Part shown: one piece after another, positions 30,978-42,593 of the stretch
Position numbering within the stretch: the first letter of the stretch is position 1
How the letters are laid out: each line of letters begins with the position of its first letter
From: Gammaproteobacteria bacterium
GTDB taxonomy: Bacteria; Pseudomonadota; Gammaproteobacteria; Thiohalomonadales; Thiohalomonadaceae
Direction of reading: 5' to 3'
Length of the DNA: 64,000 nucleotides
NCBI GenBank assembly: GCA_024709225.1
Contig: JANJXC010000073.1
Coordinates: 55,877 to 119,876, forward strand
Notes under the pieces: model-generated
What the model saw: the letters and a program-made list of their open reading frames with translations, nothing else
The model's database searches: none
Told to the model about the DNA's origin: nothing
Program-made: the position numbers and the translations under genes

Positions 30978-32381
30978 ATGAAGATCAGCTTTCATGGTGC
31001 GGCAGGCGAGGTGACCGGATCCTGCTATCTGGTGGAGACCGCGCAGGTCAAGTTTCTGGTGGACTGCGGCATGTTTCAGGGACCGCCGGAGCACGAGGCA
31101 CGCAACCGCCGCGCCTTTCCTTTCGATCCAAGGCATATCGATTTTGTCCTGCTCACCCACGCCCATATCGATCACAGCGGCCTGCTGCCCAAGCTGGTGC
31201 TGGATGGCTTCAAGGGCCCGATCTACACCACCGCCGCTACCGCCGATCTGCTGGCGGTGATGCTGCCGGACAGCGGCCACATCCAGGAGATGGAGGCGGA
31301 GCGGGCACAACGCTACATCAGGCGCGGCGGCAAGCCGCGCTATCAAAGCGACCGGCCTGTCTATACGGTGCTCGATGCCAAGCGCAGTCTCGAGCAGCTG
31401 GTGCCGCTGGCCTACGATGACGATCTCGAAGCGCACGCCACGGTGCGTTGCCGCTTCCGTGATGCCGGCCATATCCTGGGTTCGTCCATCATTGAGGTCT
31501 GGGTGCAGGAGGGATATCGCCGCACCAAGCTGGTCTTCTCCGGTGATCTGGGACAGCCGCACCGCCCGATCCTGCGCGACCCGACCCTCATCGAGCAGGC
31601 CGATATCCTGCTGGTGGAGTCCACCTACGGCAACCGCCTGCACAAGGACATGGCGGCGACGCTGGACGAGTTCGTCACCGTTGTGAACGATACCCTGCTG
31701 CGCAAGCAGGGCAATGTCATCATCCCGGCCTTTGCCGTGGGACGCACGCAGGAGCTGCTTTATCACTTTCACGAGCTCACCCGCCAGGGCCGCTTCCGCA
31801 ACCTGAACCTGTTTGTCGACTCCCCCATGGCCACCGAGGTGACGCGCATCACCATGCATCATCTGCAGCTGTTCGATGCGGCCGCCAGGGAACTGGCGGC
31901 GTGGCGCGCCGCCGGCCAGGGGTTGCCGGTATTGAAGTTCACCGGCTCCGTGGAGGAGTCGATGGCGCTGAACAACATCCACAGCGGTGCGGTGATCATC
32001 TCCGCCAGCGGCATGTGCGACGGCGGCCGTATCAAGCACCATTTGCGCCATAATCTGGGCCGGCGCGAGAACAGTGTGCTTATCACCGGCTTCCAGGCCG
32101 AGGGCACCCTGGGGCGGCGCCTGGTGGACCGGGCGGCAGCGGTGCGGATCTTTGGTCAGGATGTGCCGGTCCGTGCCGACATCCATACCCTGGGCGGATT
32201 TTCCGCCCATGCCGATCGTGCGGCCTTGCTGCACTGGCTGCGTGCCTTCAGGGAGCCGCCCCACCGGACGTTCGTGGTGCATGGTGAGGCGGCGACGGCG
32301 GCGGTATTTGCAGATGCCCTGCGGCAGGAGTTGGGCTGGAAGGCGCAGGTGCCGGGTTTGGGCGAGCATGTGACCGTCTGA
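30978..32381 (+). CDS. MBL-fold/beta-CASP RNA nuclease-like protein
   Basis: This 467-aa protein has the metallo-beta-lactamase motif THAHIDHSG (HxHxDH, near residue 57) and an AGHILGSS His motif. A beta-CASP domain follows (about 215-350; VIIPAFAVGRTQELLY and SASGMCDGGRIKHHL). The C-terminal RNA-specificity domain carries HTLGGFSAHADRAAL. Members of this CPSF73-like family act as zinc-dependent RNA endo- or exonucleases. All metal ligands look present. The bacterial RNA target is not known from sequence. Confidence 0.9.
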   Translation: MKISFHGAAGEVTGSCYLVETAQVKFLVDCGMFQGPPEHEARNRRAFPFDPRHIDFVLLTHAHIDHSGLLPKLVLDGFKGPIYTTAATADLLAVMLPDSGHIQEMEAERAQRYIRRGGKPRYQSDRPVYTVLDAKRSLEQLVPLAYDDDLEAHATVRCRFRDAGHILGSSIIEVWVQEGYRRTKLVFSGDLGQPHRPILRDPTLIEQADILLVESTYGNRLHKDMAATLDEFVTVVNDTLLRKQGNVIIPAFAVGRTQELLYHFHELTRQGRFRNLNLFVDSPMATEVTRITMHHLQLFDAAARELAAWRAAGQGLPVLKFTGSVEESMALNNIHSGAVIISASGMCDGGRIKHHLRHNLGRRENSVLITGFQAEGTLGRRLVDRAAAVRIFGQDVPVRADIHTLGGFSAHADRAALLHWLRAFREPPHRTFVVHGEAATAAVFADALRQELGWKAQVPGLGEHVTV

Positions 32382-32474
32382 ACCACTGGTGCCAAATACT
32401 GTTGTGTCGCCTGGCCTGTGGCGATTCCGGCGTAGTGATTATTGGGTGGTTGTGTGGAGCAGGAGAGGACAGCA

Positions 32475-33182
32475 ATGAGCAAGCAGGCGCTGGCCATACG
32501 CCATGTGGCTTTCGAGGATGCCGGCAGTTTTGCCGCGGTACTGGAGCAGCGGGGGTATACCCTGCGCTATCTGGAGGCGGGGTATGACGACCTGCGCGGC
32601 CTGGCTGCGCGTGCCGCCGACCTGGTGCTGATACTGGGCGGTCCTATCGGTGCCTATGAGGAGGACAGCTATCCCTTCCTGCGCGATGAGCTGGACTTCA
32701 TTGCCCGGCGCCTGGCCGCGCAGCAACCCATCGTGGGGATTTGTCTCGGGGCGCAGCTGATGGCCCGCGCCCTGGGAGCGCCGGTGTTTCCGGGGCGCAA
32801 CGGCAAGGAGATCGGTTGGGCGCCGCTGCAACTGACCGCAGCGGGTCAGGCCTCCGCCCTGCGTCACCTGGCCGCGGAGCTGACCCCGGTGCTGCACTGG
32901 CACGGCGATACCTTCGATATCCCTGCCGGCGCCGAGCGGCTGGCCGGCAGCAGCCAGTATCCGAACCAGGCCTTCGCCATTGGCCATCACGCCCTGGCGC
33001 TGCAATTCCATCCCGAGGTCACCGCAGCCGGCCTGGAGCGCTGGTTCATCGGCCATGCCTGTGAAATCGGTGCCACCCCGGATATTTCCGTCACGCAGCT
33101 GCGGGCCGCGACCGCCCGCTGGGCAGCGGGCCTGCAATCCCAGGGGCAGCAGATGTTCGGCGCCTGGCTTGAACAGCTATGA
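32475..33182 (+). CDS. Class I glutamine amidotransferase domain protein
   Basis: This 235-aa protein resembles the GMP-synthase-type amidotransferase family. The nucleophile is in GICLGAQLMARALG (Cys near residue 90), and the His/Glu pair is in ALQFHPEVTAAG (near 178). HWHGDTFDIPAGAERLAGS is typical of stand-alone GMP-synthase-like amidotransferases. These release ammonia from glutamine or hydrolyse gamma-glutamyl compounds; the substrate is uncertain. The track opens at 32442; ATG 32475 follows AGGAGAGGAC and is preferred. Confidence 0.85.
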   Translation: MSKQALAIRHVAFEDAGSFAAVLEQRGYTLRYLEAGYDDLRGLAARAADLVLILGGPIGAYEEDSYPFLRDELDFIARRLAAQQPIVGICLGAQLMARALGAPVFPGRNGKEIGWAPLQLTAAGQASALRHLAAELTPVLHWHGDTFDIPAGAERLAGSSQYPNQAFAIGHHALALQFHPEVTAAGLERWFIGHACEIGATPDISVTQLRAATARWAAGLQSQGQQMFGAWLEQL

Positions 33183-33240
33183 CGTACTGTTCGCGCAGCA
33201 TCCGTCACGCCACGGATCGCGGCAGCTAGCGCAGCGCAGC

Positions 33241-36200
33241 ATGTATCTGTTCCGCATGCGGCCATTGCTGCTGGTTCTGCTCGGGGTGATCACGCTCATC
33301 TCGCTGGCGGCCGTGGCATGGGGCGGTCGGTTGGCGGTGCGTGATCTGAACGAGGCCCGTCATCTGCTGCTGGTGAACCGCATCGCCGAATTCACTTTGC
33401 AGCTCAATACCAGCGCGGCCATGGAGCGGGGCGTCACGGCAGCCCTGCTGGCGAACCCGGCACAGTCCAGTGAGGCCATGGCGGCGGAGATGCGGCGTCT
33501 GCGGCGCGACAACGAGGAGCAGGTTCTCGCCTTGCTGGGCATGACGGAGGCGCTGTTGGACAGCCAGGCGTGGTCGGCGCTGCACGAGGCCCTGGATGCA
33601 TTGCGCCGCGAGCGGCAGCGCCTGCTGCGGGCACGCAGCACGGCCGATGTCATGCTGCAGCGCGCCGAGCGGGGCGGCGAGGCCTATTTCCTGTCGGCCA
33701 TCACCTCCTTTATCGAGGCCACCGCCGCCGTGCGCGCCCGGGCACTGGCCGAGGCCTGGCGTGGCGACGTGATACGGCGTGACCATCTGACGCTGAATGA
33801 GGCGCTCTATGCTGCGAGTGAGTATGCCGGGCGCGAGCGGGCCATCCTCGGCATCGCGATCGCCCAGGCGCGGCCGCTGACCACGGCTGAACGCGAGTTG
33901 TTGATCGGGCTGCGCCATACCGCGAGCGTTGCCCTGGGGCAGCTGGATACGGCGATGGCCGTATTCGCCGACATCGAGAGCGTCACTGCCGCGCATGCCA
34001 CCATGAATGCGGCGTTTCGCCACCGTTACCAGGCCCTGCGCGACGCGGTCTATGCGGCAGCCATGCAGGGGGCGGCCTATCCGGTCGATGTGGCAACCTG
34101 GTATCAGGAGGCCAGTCTGGGGATAGACGCCATCATCCAGCTGGGTGGGGCCGTCAATGCAGTGGTCCGCACGCTGGTGACCCGGCGCGAACAGCAGGCG
34201 CGGGATGCAGTAGTGGTGTTTGCGCTTGCCGCCGTGCTGGTGGTGGTCACCTTGCTGGTGGTGGCAGTGCTCATCCGCAGCCGCATCATGTTGCCACTGC
34301 GGCAACTGGAGCAGATGGCCGAGGCCATCGGCCGCGGTGATCATGCGCAGCCGTTGCAGCTGCCCCGCGGGGATGAGCTGGGCGAGCTGGGGGCGGCACT
34401 CGACACCATGCGGCAGAATCTGCTGGAGCAGATGCAGGAGCGAGACCGCATCGAAACCCTGCTGCGCACCAGTGCGCAGCGTTTTCGCAATCTGGTTGAG
34501 AGCACCAACGACTGGCTGTGGGAGATCGATGGCGCCGGGCGGTATACCTATGTCAGTCCCCAGGTAAAAAACATCCTGGGCTACGAACCCGATGAGGTGC
34601 TGGGGCGCTCACCCTTCGAATTGATGCCGGCAGACGAGGCCTCCCGCCTGGAGCGGATGTTTGCCGAACTGGTGGCGCGCCGTGCGCCGATACGTGCAGT
34701 GGAAAACATCAATCGCCACAAGAACGGCCGTCTGGTGGTACTGGAAACCAACGGTGTGCCGGTGCTGGATGCGCACGGCGAGTGTGTCGGTTACCGCGGC
34801 ATCGACCGCGATATCACTGAACGCCGCCAAGCGGAACAGGCACAGCGCGAGTCGGAGCGCCGCTTCCGCGACCTGCTGGAAAACATGCGGCTGATGGCGG
34901 TGATGCTGGATGATGCCGGCAACATCACCTTCATCAATGACTTTCTGTTGCGCAGTACCGGGCGTACCCGGGACGAGGTCATGGGGCACAGCTGGTTCAA
35001 TCTGTTCATTCCCGATGAGATGCGCGGCGCGCTGCGTGCCGGCTATCTGCGCTCCATGGCCGGGGGACTGCCTGCCTCGCCCCATGAATACGAAATTCTT
35101 ACCGCTGCCGACGCACGGCGGCGGGTGGTGTGGAATACCATCCTGATCCATGGTCCGGACGAACGTCCGGTCGGCAGTGCCAGCGTCGGCGCGGACGTCA
35201 CCGAGCAGCGCAAGAGCGAGGCAGAAATGCAAAAGCTGTTGCGTGTGGCGGAACAGACCGATGATGCCGTGATGATCACCGATCCCAGCGGCGTCATCGA
35301 ATATGTCAACGCGGCGTTCGAGCGGATTACCGGCTATCAGCGTGATGAAGTCATTGGCCAGCACGCCCGCCTGCTGAACTCCGGGCAGCAGGATGCGGCC
35401 TTCTACGAACGTCTGTGGGCAACGATTTCATCCGGTCAGCCGTTTCGCGCCCTGATGACCAACCGGCGCAAGAACGGCGAGATGTTTCACGAAGAGAAGA
35501 CCATTACGCCATTGCGCGACGGCACGGGGGCCATTACGCACTACTTGTCCACTTCCAAGGATGTGACCGAGCGGCGGCGCATGGATGAACAGCTGCAGCA
35601 GTCGGAAAAGCTGGCCTCCATCGGCCAGCTGGCTGCCGGCGTGGCCCACGAGATCAACAATCCGGTGGGTTACATCAGCTCGAATATCGTTACGCTCAAC
35701 CGTTACCTGAACGACATTTTCCAGCTGCTGGCGGTTTATGAACAGATGGAGAGTGCCGTGACGGATACCGCGCTGCAGCAGCAGTTGCAGGCCCTGAAGC
35801 AGGCGCTGGACCTTGACTACCTGCGCAAGGATATCCCCGCCCTGATCGGTGAATCTGCGGAAGGCGTGGCCCGGGTGAAGAAGATCGTGCAGGACCTGAA
35901 GGATTTTTCACGCCAGGACGAGGCGGAGTGGCAGATGGCGGACCTGCACAAGGGGCTGGAAAGCACGCTCAACATCGTACACAACGAAATCAAATACAAG
36001 GCGGAGGTGGTGCGCGAGTATGGCGAGCTGCCAATGGTGCAGTGCATCCCGTCACAACTCAACCAGGTATTCATGAATCTGCTGGTGAACGCCGCGCATG
36101 CCATTGACGAGCGCGGAGTGATCCATGTGCGCAGCGGCACCGAGGGCGACTGGGTCTGGGTGGAGGTGCAGGATAACGGCAAGGGGATCCGGCCGGAGCA

Positions 36201-36390
36201 CCTGGGCCGCCTGTTCGATCCCTTCTTTACCACCAAACCGGTGGGCAAGGGCACCGGGCTGGGGCTGTCCATCTCCTATGGCATAGTGCAGAAGCATGGC
36301 GGCCGCATCGAGGTGGAGAGCGAGCTCGGGCAGGGGAGCCGGTTCCGGGTCTGGCTGCCGCTGCAGCAGGCAGACCAGGCAGCGCACTGA
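33241..36390 (+). CDS. PAS-rich sensor histidine kinase
   Basis: This 1049-aa inner-membrane kinase has TM1 (about 9-30) and a periplasmic helical sensor (about 31-320) with AAMERGVTAALLANP and EYAGRERAILGIAIA, resembling NIT-type sensors. TM2 (about 322-348) and HAMP follow, then three PAS domains (about 415-780). The HisKA domain has GVAHEINNPVGYISSN (phospho-His near 803). The ATPase domain has NQVFMNLLVNAAHAID, DNGKGIRPEHLGRLFDPFFTTK and GTGLGLSISYGIVQKHGG. The tracked ORF from 32980 runs out of frame over the amidotransferase gene. ATG 33241 begins just before TM1, but lacks a clear Shine-Dalgarno sequence. No receiver gene lies next to it in the same direction; the convergent GGDEF-EAL gene shares its sensor type. 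Confidence 0.87.
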   Translation: MYLFRMRPLLLVLLGVITLISLAAVAWGGRLAVRDLNEARHLLLVNRIAEFTLQLNTSAAMERGVTAALLANPAQSSEAMAAEMRRLRRDNEEQVLALLGMTEALLDSQAWSALHEALDALRRERQRLLRARSTADVMLQRAERGGEAYFLSAITSFIEATAAVRARALAEAWRGDVIRRDHLTLNEALYAASEYAGRERAILGIAIAQARPLTTAERELLIGLRHTASVALGQLDTAMAVFADIESVTAAHATMNAAFRHRYQALRDAVYAAAMQGAAYPVDVATWYQEASLGIDAIIQLGGAVNAVVRTLVTRREQQARDAVVVFALAAVLVVVTLLVVAVLIRSRIMLPLRQLEQMAEAIGRGDHAQPLQLPRGDELGELGAALDTMRQNLLEQMQERDRIETLLRTSAQRFRNLVESTNDWLWEIDGAGRYTYVSPQVKNILGYEPDEVLGRSPFELMPADEASRLERMFAELVARRAPIRAVENINRHKNGRLVVLETNGVPVLDAHGECVGYRGIDRDITERRQAEQAQRESERRFRDLLENMRLMAVMLDDAGNITFINDFLLRSTGRTRDEVMGHSWFNLFIPDEMRGALRAGYLRSMAGGLPASPHEYEILTAADARRRVVWNTILIHGPDERPVGSASVGADVTEQRKSEAEMQKLLRVAEQTDDAVMITDPSGVIEYVNAAFERITGYQRDEVIGQHARLLNSGQQDAAFYERLWATISSGQPFRALMTNRRKNGEMFHEEKTITPLRDGTGAITHYLSTSKDVTERRRMDEQLQQSEKLASIGQLAAGVAHEINNPVGYISSNIVTLNRYLNDIFQLLAVYEQMESAVTDTALQQQLQALKQALDLDYLRKDIPALIGESAEGVARVKKIVQDLKDFSRQDEAEWQMADLHKGLESTLNIVHNEIKYKAEVVREYGELPMVQCIPSQLNQVFMNLLVNAAHAIDERGVIHVRSGTEGDWVWVEVQDNGKGIRPEHLGRLFDPFFTTKPVGKGTGLGLSISYGIVQKHGGRIEVESELGQGSRFRVWLPLQQADQAAH

Positions 36391-36443
36391 ACGGATGGCA
36401 TAGATATTCCGGATGGGTATCTATCTCATGCCCGGCACGTCAT

Positions 36444-39400
36444 CTAGTCAGTCACCTTCGCCTGCAAGGTGCGATACAGTCCGAAGGCCTTGCGCACCTG
36501 TTCGCGCAACTCATCATCATCCCAGGGCTGGCTGAAATATTTGTGGATCACCCCGTCGGTGACGGCCTGGCCGACTTGTTCCAGGTCGCCATGCCCGCTC
36601 AGCACGATGCGTATGGTCTCCGGATAGATGCTTTTCACCCGCTTGAAGAAGTCGATGCCGCTCATGTCCGGCAGGCGCTGATTGCTGATGATGACGCCGG
36701 CGCCGTGCAGCGCCAGCAGATTGAACGCCTCCTGGGTGGTGCTGGCGGCAAGCAGGTGATAGCCGGCGTGCTGAAACAGACGTTGCAGGGCGCTGAGGAT
36801 GTTGCGCCTGTCTTCCAGCAACAGCAGGGTCTTGGTTTCCCGTGTGCTGTCGCGTTGCGGCAGATGCAGGGTCCGCCCCTCCTGCAGCAGTTGCGCCAGC
36901 TCAGCGGCGGGCAGCGGCCGGCTGAACAGATAGCCCTGCAGCAGATCGCAGCCCTTGTCGCGCAGGTACACCGCCTGGGCCTCGGTTTCCACGCCCTCGG
37001 CCACCACCGTGAGGCGCAGGCTCTCGGCCATGGCGATGATGGTCATGGCGATGGTGGCCTGATCCGGCGCGGTAGTGATATGGGTGACGAAGCTGCGGTC
37101 GATCTTCAGGGTATCGAAGGGGAAGCGGCCCAGATGCGACAGGCTGGAGTAGCCGGTACCGAAATCATCCACTGCGAGGCTCAGGCCCAGGGCCTTGAGC
37201 TGCTGCAGCACCTCGGCGGTAGCCTCCGGGGATTCCATTACCGCGCTTTCGGTCAGCTCCAGTTCCAGATAACGCGGCTCGAGCGCGGTCTCCTCCAGCA
37301 CCCGGGTGACAGCGGCCACCAGCGAGGGCTGCCGCAACTGGTGGGCAGAGAGATTGACGGCGATAGTGATCGGCGGCAGGCCCGCCGTCTGCCAGCGCCG
37401 GTTCTGACGGCAGGCCTCGCGCAAGGCCCATTCCCCCAACGCCTGGATCAGCCCGGTCTCTTCGGCCACCGGGATGAAGCGTTGCGGCGAGATCCAGCCT
37501 TCGGTCGGATGGCACCAGCGGGCCAGCGCCTCGACGCCGACGATGTGGCCAGTGGCCAGGTCGACCTTGGGCTGGTAATGCAGCTCCAGTTCGTTCTGTT
37601 CCAGCGCACGACGCAGGGCGTGCTCCAGCGACAGGCGGGCCGCGGCGACGGCATTCAGCTCCTCGGTGTAGAAGCGGAAGTGATTGCGCCCCTCCCGCGC
37701 CGCCTGGTGCAACGCCGTGGCGGCGTTGCGCAGCAACGTGCCAAGGTCTTCGCCATCCTGCGGCATCAGGCTGATGCCGATGTGCAAGGCCAGGCGCAGC
37801 TCGTGACCTTCCAGCTCGATGGGCAGCGCTACCGCATCGATCATGCGCTGGGCCACGGCGCTTACGTCGTCGGCGTGCTGCACGTCGGGTAGCAGGACCA
37901 CGAATTCGTCGCCGCCATAGCGGGCGACGGTGTCATGGCCGCGCGCCACCTGGTTCAGGCGCTTGGCGATGGTGCGCAGCACGGCATCGCCGATGCGGTG
38001 GCCGAGGCTGTCGTTGATCAGCTTGAAGCGGCTCAGGTCCAGTGACATCACCGCCAGCAGGGTGTCGTCGCGACGGCTGGCGACGGCCTGGCTAAAACGC
38101 TGGGTGAGCAGGTTGCGGTTGGGCAACTGCGTCAGCTCGTCGTAATAGGCGAAGAAGTTGATCTGTTCTTCCAGCTTCTTGCGCTCGCTGATGTCGTGTT
38201 GCAGTCCGACGTAATGGGTGATGGCGCCCTGCTCGTTGCGCACCGGGCTGATGGAGATCAGTTCCCAGTACAGTTCGCCGTTCTTGCGCTTGTTGATGAG
38301 CTCGCCTTCCCACACTTTGCCTTGCGTGATGGTGCCCCACAGCTCGCGATAGCGCTCCGCCGAGGTGCGGCCGGATTTGAGTATGCTGAGCTTGCCGCCG
38401 CGTACCTCGTCGGCGGTGTAGCCGGTGGTACGGGTGAACTGTGGATTGACGTATTCGATGAGCCCCTGCGGGTTGGTGATGACAACGCCACTTACGCTGT
38501 GCTCGATGGCCTGGCTCAGCTTGCGCAGCTCGGCCTCGGTACGGATGCGCTCGGTGACATCCTTGCCGCTGGAGATGTAATGGGTGATGGCGCCATGGCT
38601 GTCGCGCACCGGGCTGATGGCGACCTCCTCGTAATAGGGGGTGCCGTCGGCGCGGCAGTTGGTGAGGGTGGCGCGGAATATCTCGCCGTGGCTCAGCGCC
38701 TCGTGGAAGCGCTGGTACAGCACCGGATCGTTGAGCTCGCTCTTGAAGATGGCCGCGTTCTTGCCCAGCACCTGCGTCCGCCGGAAGCCGCGGATGCGTT
38801 CGAAGGCGGCGTTGACGTATTCGATGGTGCGGTCACTGTCGGTGATGATCATCGAGTCGGCGCTCTGCTCCAGGGCGAGGGAGAAGATGCGCAGTCGGGC
38901 CGCATCGGCCTCGCGCTGGCGCAGGTCTTCTAGCAGGGTCAGGCGCATGCGCTCGAAGGCGGTCGCCAGATGGCCCAGTTCGTCGTTCTGGAAGCTGGGC
39001 AGGGGCTGGTTCAGGTTGCCCTTGCTGATGGTGTCTGCCGCCGCCTCCAGGCGCTGCAGGGGGGCGAGGATGCGGCGGCGGATGCTGCGCACGACGAGGA
39101 AGAACACCGTGGCGGTGATCAGCAGCGCCAGGATCAGCAGGGTGGTGTCGAGCATGGCCTTGTGGCGCAGCTGGGCGATATCGCGACGCAGGTGGCTGCT
39201 CATGGCCTCGGACAGCGCAATGATGGTATCGATGGCCTGTGTCGCCTCGTTGTACCAGAGCGTTGCGTCGATGGCATAGGGCTCGCCGCTGCGGCTGGCG
39301 GCATAGACCTGCTGGCGCACCTCTTCGTAGCGGGCGAGAAACACGCTGGTGACATTGGCGGAGGCCAGGGTCAGTTCGCGCGAGGCGGGAAACTGGCGCA

Positions 39401-40124
39401 CGATGCGCTCGGCACGGGTCAGGGCCAGATCGACGATGTTGCGATACTGGTGCAACTGCGCCAGTTCGCCTTCGGTCAGGCGGCGCTGGCGGGCGATGGC
39501 GGAGCCGATAATGGCGCGCTCGCGGCCGGCGTATTCGCTGACCGTGAACAGGGCCTCCTTCATCACCGGATTGGGCATGTAGGAGTACATATTGCCCGGC
39601 AGCGGCACCATGCAGGCGCGGCGCACGTCGGCCAGTGCCTCGATATGCGCGCTGGCCAGGGCGATCCAGGTTTCGGCGTCACCGGGCAGCTGACCCTGGT
39701 CGATGAGGGTACGGGTGGCCTCCAGTTCGCCGCGGCTGCGCGCCAGGTCGTGCAGGGCCAGGGTGAGCGGGTGGTTGGGGGGCAGGTTGTGGATGGCTTG
39801 GGCGCCGTCCAGCAGGCGCTGATACTGCGTGTCGACGTCCTGGCGCTGGCGCGCCATTTCCTGCTGCATCTCGGTCTGCGGGCCGGGGCTGGCGAGCAGG
39901 GCGGCGGTGATGCCGCGCTCCATGGCCATCACGGCACTGGCGCGCAGGGACAGGTCGGCGAGGTGATTGGTCTGCTCGATCCAGGTGACCGCGTGCAGCT
40001 TCTCGCGCGCCTCGCGGAACTCCCACAGACTACCCGCCAGAATCAGCAGGCCGAGCAGGGCCAGCAGCGTGATGAGCAGGCGGCGTATGGACATTGGCAT
40101 CCCCATATCCCGGCGATCATCCAT
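36444..40124 (-). CDS. GGDEF-EAL protein with PAS domains and C-terminal degenerate receiver
   Basis: This 1226-aa membrane protein has TM1 (about 14-33) and a periplasmic sensor homologous to that of the convergent kinase (MERGITAALLASP and EYAGRERAIIGSAIA). TM2 (about 323-345) and HAMP are followed by two PAS domains. The GGDEF domain has an intact RYGGDEF, and the EAL domain has GVEALARW and DDFGTGYSSLSHLG. The last 125 residues form a CheY-like receiver, but its phospho-acceptor position is Asn (IISNQRLPDMSG) instead of Asp. The receiver is therefore probably a pseudo-receiver or protein-interaction module. The start is uncertain among ATG 40124 and several Met codons within 11 residues. 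Confidence 0.87.
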   Translation of the reverse strand: MDDRRDMGMPMSIRRLLITLLALLGLLILAGSLWEFREAREKLHAVTWIEQTNHLADLSLRASAVMAMERGITAALLASPGPQTEMQQEMARQRQDVDTQYQRLLDGAQAIHNLPPNHPLTLALHDLARSRGELEATRTLIDQGQLPGDAETWIALASAHIEALADVRRACMVPLPGNMYSYMPNPVMKEALFTVSEYAGRERAIIGSAIARQRRLTEGELAQLHQYRNIVDLALTRAERIVRQFPASRELTLASANVTSVFLARYEEVRQQVYAASRSGEPYAIDATLWYNEATQAIDTIIALSEAMSSHLRRDIAQLRHKAMLDTTLLILALLITATVFFLVVRSIRRRILAPLQRLEAAADTISKGNLNQPLPSFQNDELGHLATAFERMRLTLLEDLRQREADAARLRIFSLALEQSADSMIITDSDRTIEYVNAAFERIRGFRRTQVLGKNAAIFKSELNDPVLYQRFHEALSHGEIFRATLTNCRADGTPYYEEVAISPVRDSHGAITHYISSGKDVTERIRTEAELRKLSQAIEHSVSGVVITNPQGLIEYVNPQFTRTTGYTADEVRGGKLSILKSGRTSAERYRELWGTITQGKVWEGELINKRKNGELYWELISISPVRNEQGAITHYVGLQHDISERKKLEEQINFFAYYDELTQLPNRNLLTQRFSQAVASRRDDTLLAVMSLDLSRFKLINDSLGHRIGDAVLRTIAKRLNQVARGHDTVARYGGDEFVVLLPDVQHADDVSAVAQRMIDAVALPIELEGHELRLALHIGISLMPQDGEDLGTLLRNAATALHQAAREGRNHFRFYTEELNAVAAARLSLEHALRRALEQNELELHYQPKVDLATGHIVGVEALARWCHPTEGWISPQRFIPVAEETGLIQALGEWALREACRQNRRWQTAGLPPITIAVNLSAHQLRQPSLVAAVTRVLEETALEPRYLELELTESAVMESPEATAEVLQQLKALGLSLAVDDFGTGYSSLSHLGRFPFDTLKIDRSFVTHITTAPDQATIAMTIIAMAESLRLTVVAEGVETEAQAVYLRDKGCDLLQGYLFSRPLPAAELAQLLQEGRTLHLPQRDSTRETKTLLLLEDRRNILSALQRLFQHAGYHLLAASTTQEAFNLLALHGAGVIISNQRLPDMSGIDFFKRVKSIYPETIRIVLSGHGDLEQVGQAVTDGVIHKYFSQPWDDDELREQVRKAFGLYRTLQAKVTD

Positions 40125-40273
40125 GTCGGCAGGTTATTGTTGTTGTCCTCGAACGTGCTGGAGAGGGGTCTATGCTACCCCGCGAACAACACCGCCTGGC
40201 GGTGCGCTGGTCGTCATTGCCCACTGTCAGACTAAGGATTGGGCCTATGCCGACACTCTAAGTGGGGTATATG

Positions 40274-40319
40274 CAAAAAGCAAGGCCGCGGCCGTTGCCG
40301 GTCGCGGCCTTTGTTTTTT
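40274..40319. terminator. Bidirectional terminator downstream of acs
   Basis: AAGGCCGCG pairs with CGCGGCCTT around a 12-base centre, flanked by an A-run on one side and TTGTTTTTT on the other. It can end transcription from either strand. On the minus strand it lies 80 bp past the acs stop, beyond a REP pair. Confidence 0.8.
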
Positions 40320-40321
40320 GG

Positions 40322-40395
40322 GTAGGAGCGGATCGTATCCGCGATACAGCGCCCGGCAGAGGCACGCCGGGCGCGAATGCGATTCGCTCCTGCAG
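40322..40395. repeat. REP pair (BIME)
   Basis: GTAGGAGCGGATCGTATCCGC (hairpin GCGGAT/ATCCGC) is followed by an inverted copy GCGAATGCGATTCGCTCC. The spacer contains its own GCCCGGC/GCCGGGC pairing. It lies between the acs stop and the acs terminator. Confidence 0.88.
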
Positions 40396-40398
40396 GTT

Positions 40399-42336
<1,938 letters not shown>

Positions 42337-42593
42337 GGGTTTCTCCTAGGTCAATAAATGCTATGGCGAAAAGCTTCAAAAAATAAACGGCGACACGCCC
42401 TGTTGCGGTGACGCATCTGGCCGCAGGCTGGTGAACAGAAGCTGTTTACCGGTGCTCTTTTGTAGTTTTATTGTCTCCCCACGCAGGACACTGGACAGCG
42501 TCCCGCGGCGGCCGCCCACATCGCTGAAACCGGCCGCAACCCGCTCCGAAACGGGTTCGCCCACTATACCATGCCGGTTGCGCCCGTGGGTCA

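Noticed and set aside
32980-33240. N-terminal extension of the histidine kinase
   Set aside because: It overlaps the amidotransferase gene in another frame and is not a plausible protein; the kinase begins at 33241 just before its first membrane helix.
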